Shown one piece after another: positions 37,211 through 46,207 of a stretch of 50,907 nucleotides of DNA. The notes under the pieces are model-generated. The model was given only the letters and a program-made list of their open reading frames with translations. It did no database searches and was not told the origin of the DNA. Made by a program: the position numbers and the translations under genes. This stretch comes from Promineifilum sp. (GTDB lineage Bacteria; Chloroflexota; Anaerolineae; Promineifilales; Promineifilaceae), in NCBI GenBank assembly GCA_019454405.1, contig JACFOH010000009.1, forward strand, positions 34,885-85,791. The letters are read 5' to 3'. Within the stretch, counting starts at the first letter, position 1. Each line of letters starts with the position of its first letter.

Positions 37211-38560
37211 ATGAAATATCTTATCGCTTTGTTGGCGGCCGTGACCGGCATTTTGCATGTGTTGATCGGGTTTGGTGTGATCGCTGCCGGCATCGCACCT
37301 ACTAACTGGATGCTCGTTCTCAATGGCGTCGGCTATCTGGTTTTATTAGTACTCTTCTGGAGAGCCTCCGGGAATGGCGGGATCATCCGATGGATTCTGC
37401 TGGTTTATACGCTCATTACGCTCGTTAGTTATTTTATTATAGGGGCGGGTTTTGCCGGTGGAACGACCCCGCTCTTCACTAAGGCGATCGAGTTGCTCCT
37501 GGCCATCCTCCTTTTGCTTCACCGTGGCCCGCGGGTGGCCGTGACTGTTCCTGCGCCGGCGGCTCGCGCTGCTGCACCGGGCGCCTCTACGACTACAGCG
37601 GTAACAAGCACAGCCGATGTCCCGGATGTCGCCTCAAGATCGGGTGGGGCGCCCATTGATATTTCGGCTGCTGCGACGGATGTGGCCGCTGATATTACCG
37701 AGGCTTCCGAAGAGGCCGGCGATGTCGTTGCTGATGTAGCCGATACGGTCGTTGAAGCGGCAGAGGACGCCTATGATGTGGCGGCCGAGGTGGCCGGTGA
37801 TGTGGCTGATGCTGCTGGGGATGCGGCCGGAACGGTAGTCGATGCCGTTGCCGACGTGGCCGAGTCCGCGAGCGATGTTGTGGACGCCGCCATTGAGGAG
37901 GCTGGATCTGTGATCGACGATGTGACCGGTGCGATAGACGATGCAGCGGATGCCGCTGTTGACGCAGTCCGTGGCGGTGCAGCAGTTGTCGCAGCCGATG
38001 TCGATGAGATTGTGGAGACTGCCGAAGAGAAAATTACTACGGCGAGCGCCGGCTCGGCGGACGATGATGCGGATGAGGCGTCCGGATCCGGGGAAGAAGA
38101 TCTCATCGCTGAATTGAGAGAGTATTTCCGAAATCTCGAATCTAACTCGGAATACAGCAAGCCGGTTGAGTATATCGAGGGTATAGGCGCGGTATATGGT
38201 CAGAAACTACGCGCTATCAATGTCAACACGGTATTAGACTTGCTCCTCAGTGGTGCAACCCGTCGTGGCCGTAAGAATCTGTCTGACCAATCCGGCATTT
38301 CGCCGAGCCTGATTTTGACCTGGGTCAATCATGCCGATCTGTTCCGAATCAAGGGCGTAGGCCAGGAATATGCTGATTTACTTGAGGAAGCAGGCGTCGA
38401 TACGGTGCTCGAACTGGCCCAGCGTAACCCGGCTAACCTTCATAAGCGTATGATTGAGGTCAATGATCAAAAGGCGCTTGTTCGCCGGACGCCTTACGCT
38501 TCAGAGGTAGAAAGTTGGGTTGAACAAGCCAAGCAGATGCGGCGTGCGATATACTATTAA
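37211..38560 (+). CDS. membrane protein with an Ala/Asp/Val amphipathic linker and a DUF4332 helix-hairpin-helix domain
   Basis: 449 residues. Residues 1-110 hold three or four membrane helices (LIALLAAVTGILHVLIGFGV and others). Residues 140-290 are a low-complexity stretch with repeats such as VADVADTVVEAAEDA and DVADAAGDAAGT, probably amphipathic helices or a coiled rod; it is very acidic. From about residue 315 a DUF4332 domain carries two helix-hairpin-helix-like motifs, EYIEGIGAVYGQKL and FRIKGVGQEYADLLEEAGV, known from other proteins as non-specific nucleic-acid contacts. This suggests a membrane-linked protein that touches DNA or RNA, which is inference. A strong GGAGGAAG site and a downstream terminator frame it as a single-gene unit. 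Confidence 0.78.
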   Translation: MKYLIALLAAVTGILHVLIGFGVIAAGIAPTNWMLVLNGVGYLVLLVLFWRASGNGGIIRWILLVYTLITLVSYFIIGAGFAGGTTPLFTKAIELLLAILLLLHRGPRVAVTVPAPAARAAAPGASTTTAVTSTADVPDVASRSGGAPIDISAAATDVAADITEASEEAGDVVADVADTVVEAAEDAYDVAAEVAGDVADAAGDAAGTVVDAVADVAESASDVVDAAIEEAGSVIDDVTGAIDDAADAAVDAVRGGAAVVAADVDEIVETAEEKITTASAGSADDDADEASGSGEEDLIAELREYFRNLESNSEYSKPVEYIEGIGAVYGQKLRAINVNTVLDLLLSGATRRGRKNLSDQSGISPSLILTWVNHADLFRIKGVGQEYADLLEEAGVDTVLELAQRNPANLHKRMIEVNDQKALVRRTPYASEVESWVEQAKQMRRAIYY

Positions 38561-38602
38561 GATAGGCGGACGCCTTGACTGATTGTTGAACGACTGGATG
38601 AG

Positions 38603-38630
38603 CGGGCCTTCTTTTGAGGAGGCCCGTTTT
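38603..38630 (+). terminator. rho-independent terminator after the DUF4332 gene
   Basis: The 9-bp stem CGGGCCTTC (38603-38611) pairs with GAGGCCCG-type sequence at 38618-38626, including one G-T pair, around a 6-base loop and runs into TTTT. It ends the transcript 43-70 bases past the stop codon. Confidence 0.85.
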
Positions 38631-38647
38631 CATTTGATGCAGGCTAC

Positions 38648-38676
38648 TTGAAGGATAGCCGCCACTCTGCTAAACT
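38648..38676 (+). promoter_or_regulatory. promoter with a near-leaderless start before the PKD-CAP gene
   Basis: TTGAAG (38648-38653), a 17-base spacer and TAAACT (38671-38676), ending 9 bases before the ATG at 38686. No ribosome binding site fits in the remaining bases. Confidence 0.5.
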
Positions 38677-38685
38677 GCGAGTGAT

Positions 38686-40974
38686 ATGGCCTTGAGGAAT
38701 CGGCTATTAGCGATTGGCATACTGCTGCTGTTGGTAGGCATTGTAGTCGCCGCCCGGCGACCATCGTCGGCTGCCCTTTACTCCGGTTACGCCCGTGCCG
38801 ATGTTGGGGCGCTCACTCTCGAAGTTAATGTCGATCCCCCTATCGGCGCCCCCGGTACTCGTCAGCGAATTAATGCCCGTGTGACCAATCACGGGGCTCA
38901 AGCGCTGACCCCTTCTATCGTTCTACAACTGCCGAAGGGACTCTTGGCCGATGTCTATGCTCTGCCGTCGGGCGCTACATTTAACTTGCAGGAAGCTCGT
39001 ATCGATTGGTTGCCGGTCGTGCCGGGCGGCTCTGCAGTCGAATTTAACCTCGATGCGGAAGTACAAGCGACCGATGTATTGTTCCCCGAGCAAGAAATCA
39101 CCGGTACCTTACGTCATCAAGGGGACGAGGGTCGCCTGGCGTCGCGCGTCTGGCTAGGTATTTCGCCCATAGTGGGCGCCGTGTTGGCTCAGGGTCAGGC
39201 GACTGTTGGCCAACCTGTCCGCCTTCATGCGGATGTCAGCGGGCCAGGCCCACTCACGATTGTTTGGGATCTGAACGACGGCCGCCGGTTATCCCTGGCT
39301 GAACCGGAAGTGGCGTTTCCTGCACCTGGTGACTATCGGATATCCGTGCAGGTGACTAATCCTGGTGGAAGTGTAACCCGACAAATGATCCTCACCGTTC
39401 TGCCTGTGCCGGTTGCCTCCTTTAGTCCGGACGATGACACACCAGCCGTTGGGCAATCCGTCATGTTTGTTAACACGAGCGGCGGGCAGCCCCCCCTTAA
39501 CGTGTTCTGGGACTTCGGCGACGGCACAACGCTTGTCGGGCAGCAGGAACCTACTCATATATATGATCGTGGGGGGATCTATCGTGTCAGGTTGACCATT
39601 GAGAACGGGTTCGGCCACTCTGAAGCTATTCGGGATGTGGTCGTGGGCAATGCTCCTGTTGCCGATATGGTCGTTGCTGATCGGACGGCCGTTGGCCAGC
39701 CCCTCGTCGGTCAGGCATTTAGCGAGGATGGTGTTATCCGCATCACCTGGGATATGGGCGATGGTCGCAGCTATGAGGGGCCGAACGTCAGTCATCTCTA
39801 TCGTAGGCCGGGCGATTACTACGTCGCTATGACCGCCGATAACGGCCACGGGCAAACTCAAGTCGGTCGCTGGGTCCATGTAGATAACGGCATTTCTACC
39901 GTATTTCTGCCAATGTCTGCTTATTCGACCGGCAATGGGTCGGTAAACCTGAGCGTGGATGCCCCTTCTGATCTTGAGCTTAGTCCGGCTGTCGAGTCTT
40001 TAGAGAGTGTCTTCACGCTTGATGTTATTCCGTTCCCAGCCGGAACCTCTCCAGCGGAGCAACTGCTTGCCTACCTCAATGCTGCCCGTGCTCGTTTTGA
40101 CCTCCCGCCCATGAGCTATACCTTTGAACTAAGCAGCGCGGCCCAGGACCATGCGCGTGATAAGGCCAGGTCACCGAATAATCCCCATATCGGTACGGAT
40201 GGAACTACGGCTGCCGAGCGTCTCTTGCGTAGCGGCTATCGTGGTGGTTATGCTGGTGAGGCTACTGCGTGGGGATTCTCGGACCCGCGCCTGGCGGTCG
40301 AATTCTGGATCAATAGCGATTCGCATCGGCCGATCCTGCTTAACCGTATCACCAACGAAGTGGGCGTAGGGTATCTGGAAGATTATTCTTCGGCCAATGT
40401 CTGGCATTGGACAGCTGAATTCGGCGTCAGTTATGGCGCGCCCGCTCGAGCCATATTGCGCGCCCAATGGCCGGCTGCCGGTCAGAGTGCGCTTGACACG
40501 GATGTCCTGAATTATAGTTGGATGTGGCCTTTGAGTTTGTCCTCTGGAGAGCGTTTCACGGTCTACCTTGTATCCGGCGAACGATACAGCCCGATTGGCA
40601 GTGTTGCCCAGCCTATATATGGTAGTTTGTATACGCTTTCTGCTGATGCACGCAATGCGTTAAGCACTCAATCGACACTCACAGGTCGAGCGCCTGCTTA
40701 TGATTGGGTGGTTCGTTTAGAGAGTGGGACGGGGCAGGTTATCGCCGAGAGTGAGCGAAGACTTATCTCCTTTGCGCCTGATCCCGCCCTGGCTTTGCCA
40801 ACCCCGACGCTCGGCCCGACTTTGCCGATAATCACGGCCACGCCCAATGTTCTGGTGCCTGTGGTGACGCCATCGCCGATCATCACCGAAGAACCACCTC
40901 CTTATGAGCAGCCGCCGGTTATTATCACCGCGACCCCGCAACCGATATCGACACCGGAATCAGGTACGCCATAA
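38686..40974 (+). CDS. exported PKD-repeat and CAP-domain (SCP/PR1-like) protein
   Basis: 762 residues. An N-terminal hydrophobic signal or anchor (LLAIGILLLLVGIVVAAR) is followed by a CARDB-like beta domain to about residue 160. Three PKD modules follow, with WDLNDGR, WDFGDGT and WDMGDGR as the core motifs (about 205-410). A short VFLPMS segment leads to a CAP domain (about 455-590), with the active-site pattern LSSAAQDHARD, GEATAWG, SHRPILL and WTAEFG. The end is Thr-Pro rich (PTPTLGPTLP). CAP domains are found in secreted proteins that bind lipids, sterols or wall components. A cell-surface role is inferred. The gene is preceded by a near-leaderless promoter. Confidence 0.85.
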   Translation: MALRNRLLAIGILLLLVGIVVAARRPSSAALYSGYARADVGALTLEVNVDPPIGAPGTRQRINARVTNHGAQALTPSIVLQLPKGLLADVYALPSGATFNLQEARIDWLPVVPGGSAVEFNLDAEVQATDVLFPEQEITGTLRHQGDEGRLASRVWLGISPIVGAVLAQGQATVGQPVRLHADVSGPGPLTIVWDLNDGRRLSLAEPEVAFPAPGDYRISVQVTNPGGSVTRQMILTVLPVPVASFSPDDDTPAVGQSVMFVNTSGGQPPLNVFWDFGDGTTLVGQQEPTHIYDRGGIYRVRLTIENGFGHSEAIRDVVVGNAPVADMVVADRTAVGQPLVGQAFSEDGVIRITWDMGDGRSYEGPNVSHLYRRPGDYYVAMTADNGHGQTQVGRWVHVDNGISTVFLPMSAYSTGNGSVNLSVDAPSDLELSPAVESLESVFTLDVIPFPAGTSPAEQLLAYLNAARARFDLPPMSYTFELSSAAQDHARDKARSPNNPHIGTDGTTAAERLLRSGYRGGYAGEATAWGFSDPRLAVEFWINSDSHRPILLNRITNEVGVGYLEDYSSANVWHWTAEFGVSYGAPARAILRAQWPAAGQSALDTDVLNYSWMWPLSLSSGERFTVYLVSGERYSPIGSVAQPIYGSLYTLSADARNALSTQSTLTGRAPAYDWVVRLESGTGQVIAESERRLISFAPDPALALPTPTLGPTLPIITATPNVLVPVVTPSPIITEEPPPYEQPPVIITATPQPISTPESGTP

Positions 40975-41015
40975 TCGAATCAGTCATGCGGTGACGTAGC
41001 GCTGCCTGGTAGCTC

Positions 41016-41044
41016 TTGCGGCAAAGTCGCGGCCGTCCTACAAT
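41016..41044 (+). promoter_or_regulatory. promoter with a near-leaderless start before the Ser/Thr kinase gene
   Basis: TTGCGG (41016-41021), a 17-base spacer and TACAAT (41039-41044). The -10 box ends 9 bases before the ATG at 41054 and no ribosome binding site lies between. Confidence 0.55.
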
Positions 41045-41053
41045 TCAATTTAT

Positions 41054-42193
41054 ATGGAAGAGCAGATCGTCCTCAATGGGCGTTATCGCCTCATCGATCG
41101 TATCGGCACGGGTGGCATGTCGGTGGTCTATCGGGGCCAGGATCTGTCATTGGGTCGTATCGTTGCCATCAAAGTCCTTCACGAAAATTTGACTGATGAT
41201 GAAGGATTTCTGCATCGATTCCAGCGAGAAGCCCACGCCGCTGCCAATCTCTCCCATCCTAATATCGTCACAGTCCATGATATTGGTCAGGATGGCAATC
41301 GCTACTACATTGTCATGGAGTTTGTCGACGGACGGACGTTGAAACAGTTAATCCGTCTGCAAAATCAGCAAGGACGGCCGCTTAATATCGATCGCGCCCT
41401 CGATCTAGGGATACAAATCTGCGCCGGTATTGGCTATGCCCATCGCGCAGGCCTGATTCATTGCGATGTTAAATCACAAAACATCCTCGTTACACGCGAT
41501 GATCGTGTCAAGGTGGCTGATTTTGGTATCGCGCGCGCGATGAGCGAGGCGACCCAGCATACGGTTGATAGCCAGATATGGGGAACGCCTCATTACTTCT
41601 CACCTGAGCAGGCTGCGGGGCAGGGGGCCACCCCTGCGTCGGATGTCTATGCCATTGGCGTGGTCCTTTTTGAATTATTAACCGGGCGCTTGCCTTTTGT
41701 GGCCGAAACTCATACAGCGCTGGCCCTTAAGCATTTGCAGGATCCCCCGCCCAAGGCATCTGAATTTAATCCGCTGGTACCGCCCCAACTGGACCAAATC
41801 CTGTTAAAGGTCATGTCTAAAGAGCCGGCCGCGCGCTATCGTACCGGCGACCAGCTCGGGCGGATCCTTACTGCGTACCGCGAGAGCAGCCTGCAGGTAA
41901 CCGGGCCGACTCCCACAGCTGTGACGGAATCGCCTGTCCACGAGCAGACGACTGCCATCTATTCTCGACCTCATCAGGGTTCCTACCCCCCTGATGCGGA
42001 GATTGTCATTCACCCCGGGCCAGCTGCTGGCCAGGCTGTTCGTCCCGGAAGTTTTCTGCCCCCTGCAAGCTCAATCCGTGAGGATTCCACCGAGCACGAT
42101 TGGTTAGCTATCACGCTGGGCATACTGGCGATCGTGGCTCTGCTCGGCCTGATACCCTTATGGTACTTTGTATTCCTGGCTTATCGCGGCTAA
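41054..42193 (+). CDS. Ser/Thr protein kinase of the PknB family, non-RD type
   Basis: 379 residues. Kinase domain about 10-275: glycine loop IGTGGMSVVY, catalytic Lys in VAIKVLHE, catalytic loop IHCDVKSQNILV, DFGIAR and the activation segment ending GTPHYFSPEQ. The usual HRD arginine is Cys, so activation need not depend on activation-loop phosphorylation in the usual way. A Pro/Ser-rich linker leads to one C-terminal helix (LAITLGILAIVALLGLIPLWYF). There is no PASTA sensor domain, so the membrane helix ends the protein. It is followed 38 bases later by ftsH in the same direction. Substrates are unknown. Confidence 0.9.
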   Translation: MEEQIVLNGRYRLIDRIGTGGMSVVYRGQDLSLGRIVAIKVLHENLTDDEGFLHRFQREAHAAANLSHPNIVTVHDIGQDGNRYYIVMEFVDGRTLKQLIRLQNQQGRPLNIDRALDLGIQICAGIGYAHRAGLIHCDVKSQNILVTRDDRVKVADFGIARAMSEATQHTVDSQIWGTPHYFSPEQAAGQGATPASDVYAIGVVLFELLTGRLPFVAETHTALALKHLQDPPPKASEFNPLVPPQLDQILLKVMSKEPAARYRTGDQLGRILTAYRESSLQVTGPTPTAVTESPVHEQTTAIYSRPHQGSYPPDAEIVIHPGPAAGQAVRPGSFLPPASSIREDSTEHDWLAITLGILAIVALLGLIPLWYFVFLAYRG

Positions 42194-42231
42194 AATATTA
42201 AAGGATTCGGCGACGGGCCGGAGGAACACAC

Positions 42232-44184
42232 ATGAATTCAACTCGATTGACAAGGTGGCTTGTCTATCTCCTCATTGGAGCAGCTGTTGTAGCTGTTTTG
42301 TGGAGCTATAGTTCTGCCCCTACGGCTCAAAATGAGATCCCGATCAGTAAGCTGGCGCAAGAAATAAAAGCTAACGAAGTGGCCCAGTTGGTCGTATCCA
42401 GCGCCGGCAACGAAGTCACAGTTATCTACGAGAAGCCCAATCGACAGACATCTCGCGCCAGCATCAGTGGTGTAAGCTCTGTAGAAGAGATTTTGGCCAC
42501 TTACGGCATCAGTAGTGAAGCCTACGCTGACGGCAAGCCGGTCATCACCTATGAACGGCCTAGCCAATGGAGTGGGATCCTTAATCTTGTCGGTATCTTT
42601 CTTCCCGCGATCCTGATCATCGGTTTCTTTTATTTCATCTTCCGCCAGGCGCAAGGCACGAATAACCAGGCAATGTCCTTCGGCAAGAGCCGTGCCCGTA
42701 TGTTCACCGGCGATCACCCCACTGTTGGTTTTGAGGATGTCGCTGGCTGCGACGAGGCCAAGGAAGAGTTGCAGGAGATTGTTGAATTCCTGAAGGAGCC
42801 GGAGAAGTTCGTCTCATTTGGCGCCCGTATCCCCAAGGGGGTATTGCTTGTCGGTAGCCCGGGTACAGGCAAAACTCTCTTGGCCAAGGCTGTTTCAGGC
42901 GAGGCCGGCGTCCCGTTCTTCTCCATTGCCGGCTCCGAATTCGTCGAGATGTTTGTAGGTGTTGGCGCCAGCCGTGTGCGCGATCTATTCGAGCAGGCCA
43001 AGCGTAATAGCCCCTGTATTATTTTCATTGATGAGATCGATGCTGTCGGCCGCCAGCGTGGCGCGGGACTTGGCGGTTCTCATGACGAGCGCGAGCAAAC
43101 CCTCAACCAAATTCTGGTAGAAATGGACGGTTTTGACACCGACGTCCATGTCATTATCCTGGCGGCTACCAATCGTCCGGATATTCTCGATCCGGCTCTG
43201 TTGCGGCCCGGGCGCTTCGATCGTCGGGTCGTCATTGATAGACCGGATGTGCGTGGTCGCGAGGCCATCTTCCGCGTTCATTTGCGCGGTAAGCCCATCG
43301 CCGGCAGCGTTGATGTAAATGTTCTGGCCAAAGCCACGCCTGGATTTGTCGGCGCCGATATCGAAAACACAGTCAATGAGGCAGCACTTCTGGCTGCACG
43401 GCAAAACAAGCGAAGCATCTCCATGAGTGAATTCCATGAGGCTATCGAGCGTGTCCAGCTTGGGCCCGAGCGCAAGAGTCGCATCATGTCGGATGAGGAA
43501 AAACTCTTGACGGCTTATCATGAATCCGGACATGCGCTCGTGGGGCACTTTTTACCTAATGCCCAGACGTTACGAAAAGTTACTATTATTCCTCGGGGTA
43601 TGGCTGGCGGCGTCACCTGGTACATGGATGAGGATATCAGTTTCGTGACCCGCTCTAAATTTGAAGCGATGATCGCTACTGCCCTGGGAGGGCGTGTGGC
43701 TGAGGAGATCGTTTTTGGAGACGTTACGACTGGTGCCAGTAACGATTTGCAGCAGGTTACTCGCCTCGCTATTGCCATGGTGACCCAGCACGGGATGAGC
43801 GATGAACTTGGCCTGCGCGTCTATGGCGAGAAGCAAGAGTTGGTGTTCCTGGGTCGCGAGATTAGCGAACAACGCGATTATTCTGATGCGGTTGCTGAAA
43901 AAATCGATGATGAAGTCCGGCAGATCATTGATCGCGCTCATGCTCTGGCGACCAAGATTCTGACTGATAATCGCGATAAACTTGATCTGGTCTCACAACG
44001 CCTGTTAGAGGTTGAAACGCTGGAGGCGGCGGAGTTCGCTGCAATTGTCGAAGGTAAAGAGTTGCCGGCTTCTTCGATGCCTTCCTCAGCAAGCCCAAAA
44101 GCGAACCAGCCGAAGCCTGCTGAGCCGAGTGAGCGGCCGCACCCATCTCCATTGGACCGGCCTCCTTCGCCTTCGCCCGCGTGA
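42232..44184 (+). CDS. ftsH: ATP-dependent zinc metalloprotease FtsH
   Basis: 650 residues, a hexameric membrane AAA+ protease that degrades misfolded and short-lived membrane and soluble proteins. Two N-terminal membrane helices (about 10-28 and 120-140) flank an extracytoplasmic loop. The AAA domain has Walker A GSPGTGKT, Walker [12 protein letters not shown], arginine fingers in [10 protein letters not shown] and the pore loop MFVG. The protease site HESGH and a downstream Asp in SNDLQQ are intact. The C-terminal tail is Ser/Pro rich. GGAGGA precedes the ATG. It probably shares a transcript with the kinase gene upstream. Confidence 0.97.
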   Translation: MNSTRLTRWLVYLLIGAAVVAVLWSYSSAPTAQNEIPISKLAQEIKANEVAQLVVSSAGNEVTVIYEKPNRQTSRASISGVSSVEEILATYGISSEAYADGKPVITYERPSQWSGILNLVGIFLPAILIIGFFYFIFRQAQGTNNQAMSFGKSRARMFTGDHPTVGFEDVAGCDEAKEELQEIVEFLKEPEKFVSFGARIPKGVLLVGSPGTGKTLLAKAVSGEAGVPFFSIAGSEFVEMFVGVGASRVRDLFEQAKRNSPCIIFIDEIDAVGRQRGAGLGGSHDEREQTLNQILVEMDGFDTDVHVIILAATNRPDILDPALLRPGRFDRRVVIDRPDVRGREAIFRVHLRGKPIAGSVDVNVLAKATPGFVGADIENTVNEAALLAARQNKRSISMSEFHEAIERVQLGPERKSRIMSDEEKLLTAYHESGHALVGHFLPNAQTLRKVTIIPRGMAGGVTWYMDEDISFVTRSKFEAMIATALGGRVAEEIVFGDVTTGASNDLQQVTRLAIAMVTQHGMSDELGLRVYGEKQELVFLGREISEQRDYSDAVAEKIDDEVRQIIDRAHALATKILTDNRDKLDLVSQRLLEVETLEAAEFAAIVEGKELPASSMPSSASPKANQPKPAEPSERPHPSPLDRPPSPSPA

Positions 44185-44227
44185 TTGATCTACGACCGAG
44201 CGCTCGTCAATCGCCCTGCTTGTTGAC

Positions 44228-46207
44228 ATGTATATAGACGGCGGCATCGCGCAACTGTTTGGCTACGTCAATGATGTCCTGCAATCCATCATTGTCATAT
44301 TCGGCACAGCGGTTGTCCTCTACAATGTGCCTCGATTGTCCCGAGGGAGCGTTCCACGCTCATTCTCTGCCCTCGTTGGGTTAGTCGTCCTCATCTATCT
44401 GACTGAATTGCTTGTTAGTCGGGCCATTGTTCCTGATTCGACGGATTCCCTGTTGCGGCTGGGTTGGATTGGGGTGGCTATGGTCCCGGCTGCCCAGTTT
44501 CACTTGTCGGATGCCCTGTTGGCTACGACAGGTAAACTCTCGCGCCGGCGCCGCATCCTGGTGTTCGTCGGTTATCTGGCCGGCGCCGCCTTTGGCCTGA
44601 CGGGATTGTTCAGCGATCTTGTTGTTGGCCCTCCCTCTCCGCTCGCACCGACGCCGCGCCTCACAAACGGGATACTATTCCCGTTTTTTGCCGCTTACTA
44701 TTGGTCGGTGGCGGCCGGCAGCGTCTATAACGTCTGGCGAGCACGCCAACGTTGTCTGACCACTACGACGCGCCGGCGCATGACCACCACCTTGTTCGCC
44801 ATCCTGGCTGCGCCGCTCGGCGTTTTCCCTTACACCCTTCTGGTTGGCGATCCGACGGCTGACGTCCCGCTTTTCTTATGGCCGATTTTGATCATCGGCA
44901 ACTTCACTGTCAGCTTCCTGTTTGCCGTGCTGACTTCACAGCTTGTCTATTTTGGCTCCGTCTCGCCGGATCGTGTTGTCCGCGTGCGCCTCTATAAATA
45001 CATGGCTCGTGTCCCTCTCGCGGCCACCATTGTTTTGCTCGTCTTTGTCCTGGTCAGCCGAGCCCCGCCTGTTTTCGGCTTGCCCAATCAGGTCATGCTA
45101 GGGTTTGCCGTCGTGGCCGCGGTGATGCTTGTCGAATGGATCATCCATCAGTATAAGAGGACGTTCGAGCGCGCGTTCCAACTCGATGATGATCCCGACG
45201 TTCGTCGTATTCAAGCGCTCAGTGAACGCCTGTTGACCACTAGCGATCTCAAGCAGTTTTTGGAATCGGTCCTGGCGGCGACTTGCGAAGCTGTTCGTAC
45301 CCCAACCGCCTTTGTCGCCAGCCTGACGCCCGCTGGTCCAAGACTCGAAGCAGTTGTCGGCCCTCTCGAAGGGCTGCCAAGCGTGGAACTCCAGAAATTA
45401 TCTCTCCCTGTGAGCGGTATTCAAGAAGAGACCAACGGCGAAGATCCTGTCGATAATTTCTTCGTCTGGGGCGATTACTGGATCCAGCCGCTATATAACG
45501 AGCGGCGGGATTGGCTTCTGGGGATCCTTGGCATGCGGGGACGCGCTCCCGAGCCGGATCTGACGCCGGACGAGCTTGAACTACTGACACGTCTGCGGGT
45601 TCAAGCCGCGGCCGCGCTTGAGGATCGCTTGTTGCAGCAAGAGGTGTTCGCGGCTGTAGAGAGTATCTTGCCGGAGATCACCGCGCTACAGGAGCGTCGT
45701 AGCGCCGCTACATTCGGCGGCCTGCCGGTTCTGATGGCTCAGGCGCCGGTCCCTCATGAAGAGATCTTGCAGGACCCTGAATTCAGCAACATGGTTCGCG
45801 AGGCGTTGACCCATTATTGGGGCGGTCCGAAACTGACCGAAAGCCCTCTCCTGCAACTTGAGGTCGTTCAGCGGGAAATGGGTGATCACGATAATAACCC
45901 AGTCAGCGCCCTACGAGCCATCCTGGCTGAGGCGATCGAACAACAAAAACCTGATGGCCAGCGCAGCTTGACGACAACGGAATGGATTCTCTATAACATC
46001 CTGGATCTCAAATTTGTTCAGGGACGCCGAGTGCGTGATGTCGCCCGGCGATTGGCGATGAGTGAATCCGATCTCTATCGCAAGCAACGTGTAGCTATTG
46101 AAAATGTGGCTCGAACCATTGCCACGATGGAACGCGCCACCGTTGATGAAAGTGAGGGATCGGTTGAACAATTCGCTGCCGCGGACTCCAGTATCATCTC
46201 CGACTAA
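44228..46207 (+). CDS. membrane 7TM-like sensor with GAF domain and C-terminal helix-turn-helix
   Basis: 659 residues. The first 310 hold about eight hydrophobic segments of the 7TM-sensor type. A GAF-like domain follows (about 325-470, ESVLAATCEAVRTPTAFVASL). No HisKA or ATPase domain is present. The last 60 residues are helical, with WILYNILDLKFVQGRRVRDVA and RRLAMSESDLYRKQRVAIE, which look like a sigma-region-4 or DNA-binding helix-turn-helix. If so, the protein is a membrane-bound one-component regulator. I have seen this architecture associated with Chloroflexota, but its function is not established to my knowledge. The TAA at 46205 overlaps the start of lysA. Confidence 0.7.
   Translation: MYIDGGIAQLFGYVNDVLQSIIVIFGTAVVLYNVPRLSRGSVPRSFSALVGLVVLIYLTELLVSRAIVPDSTDSLLRLGWIGVAMVPAAQFHLSDALLATTGKLSRRRRILVFVGYLAGAAFGLTGLFSDLVVGPPSPLAPTPRLTNGILFPFFAAYYWSVAAGSVYNVWRARQRCLTTTTRRRMTTTLFAILAAPLGVFPYTLLVGDPTADVPLFLWPILIIGNFTVSFLFAVLTSQLVYFGSVSPDRVVRVRLYKYMARVPLAATIVLLVFVLVSRAPPVFGLPNQVMLGFAVVAAVMLVEWIIHQYKRTFERAFQLDDDPDVRRIQALSERLLTTSDLKQFLESVLAATCEAVRTPTAFVASLTPAGPRLEAVVGPLEGLPSVELQKLSLPVSGIQEETNGEDPVDNFFVWGDYWIQPLYNERRDWLLGILGMRGRAPEPDLTPDELELLTRLRVQAAAALEDRLLQQEVFAAVESILPEITALQERRSAATFGGLPVLMAQAPVPHEEILQDPEFSNMVREALTHYWGGPKLTESPLLQLEVVQREMGDHDNNPVSALRAILAEAIEQQKPDGQRSLTTTEWILYNILDLKFVQGRRVRDVARRLAMSESDLYRKQRVAIENVARTIATMERATVDESEGSVEQFAAADSSIISD

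Noticed and set aside
37771-38160. 129-codon minus-strand Ala/Ser-rich frame
   Set aside because: It is the antisense of the Ala/Asp/Val rod of the DUF4332 protein, with no ribosome binding site or family match.
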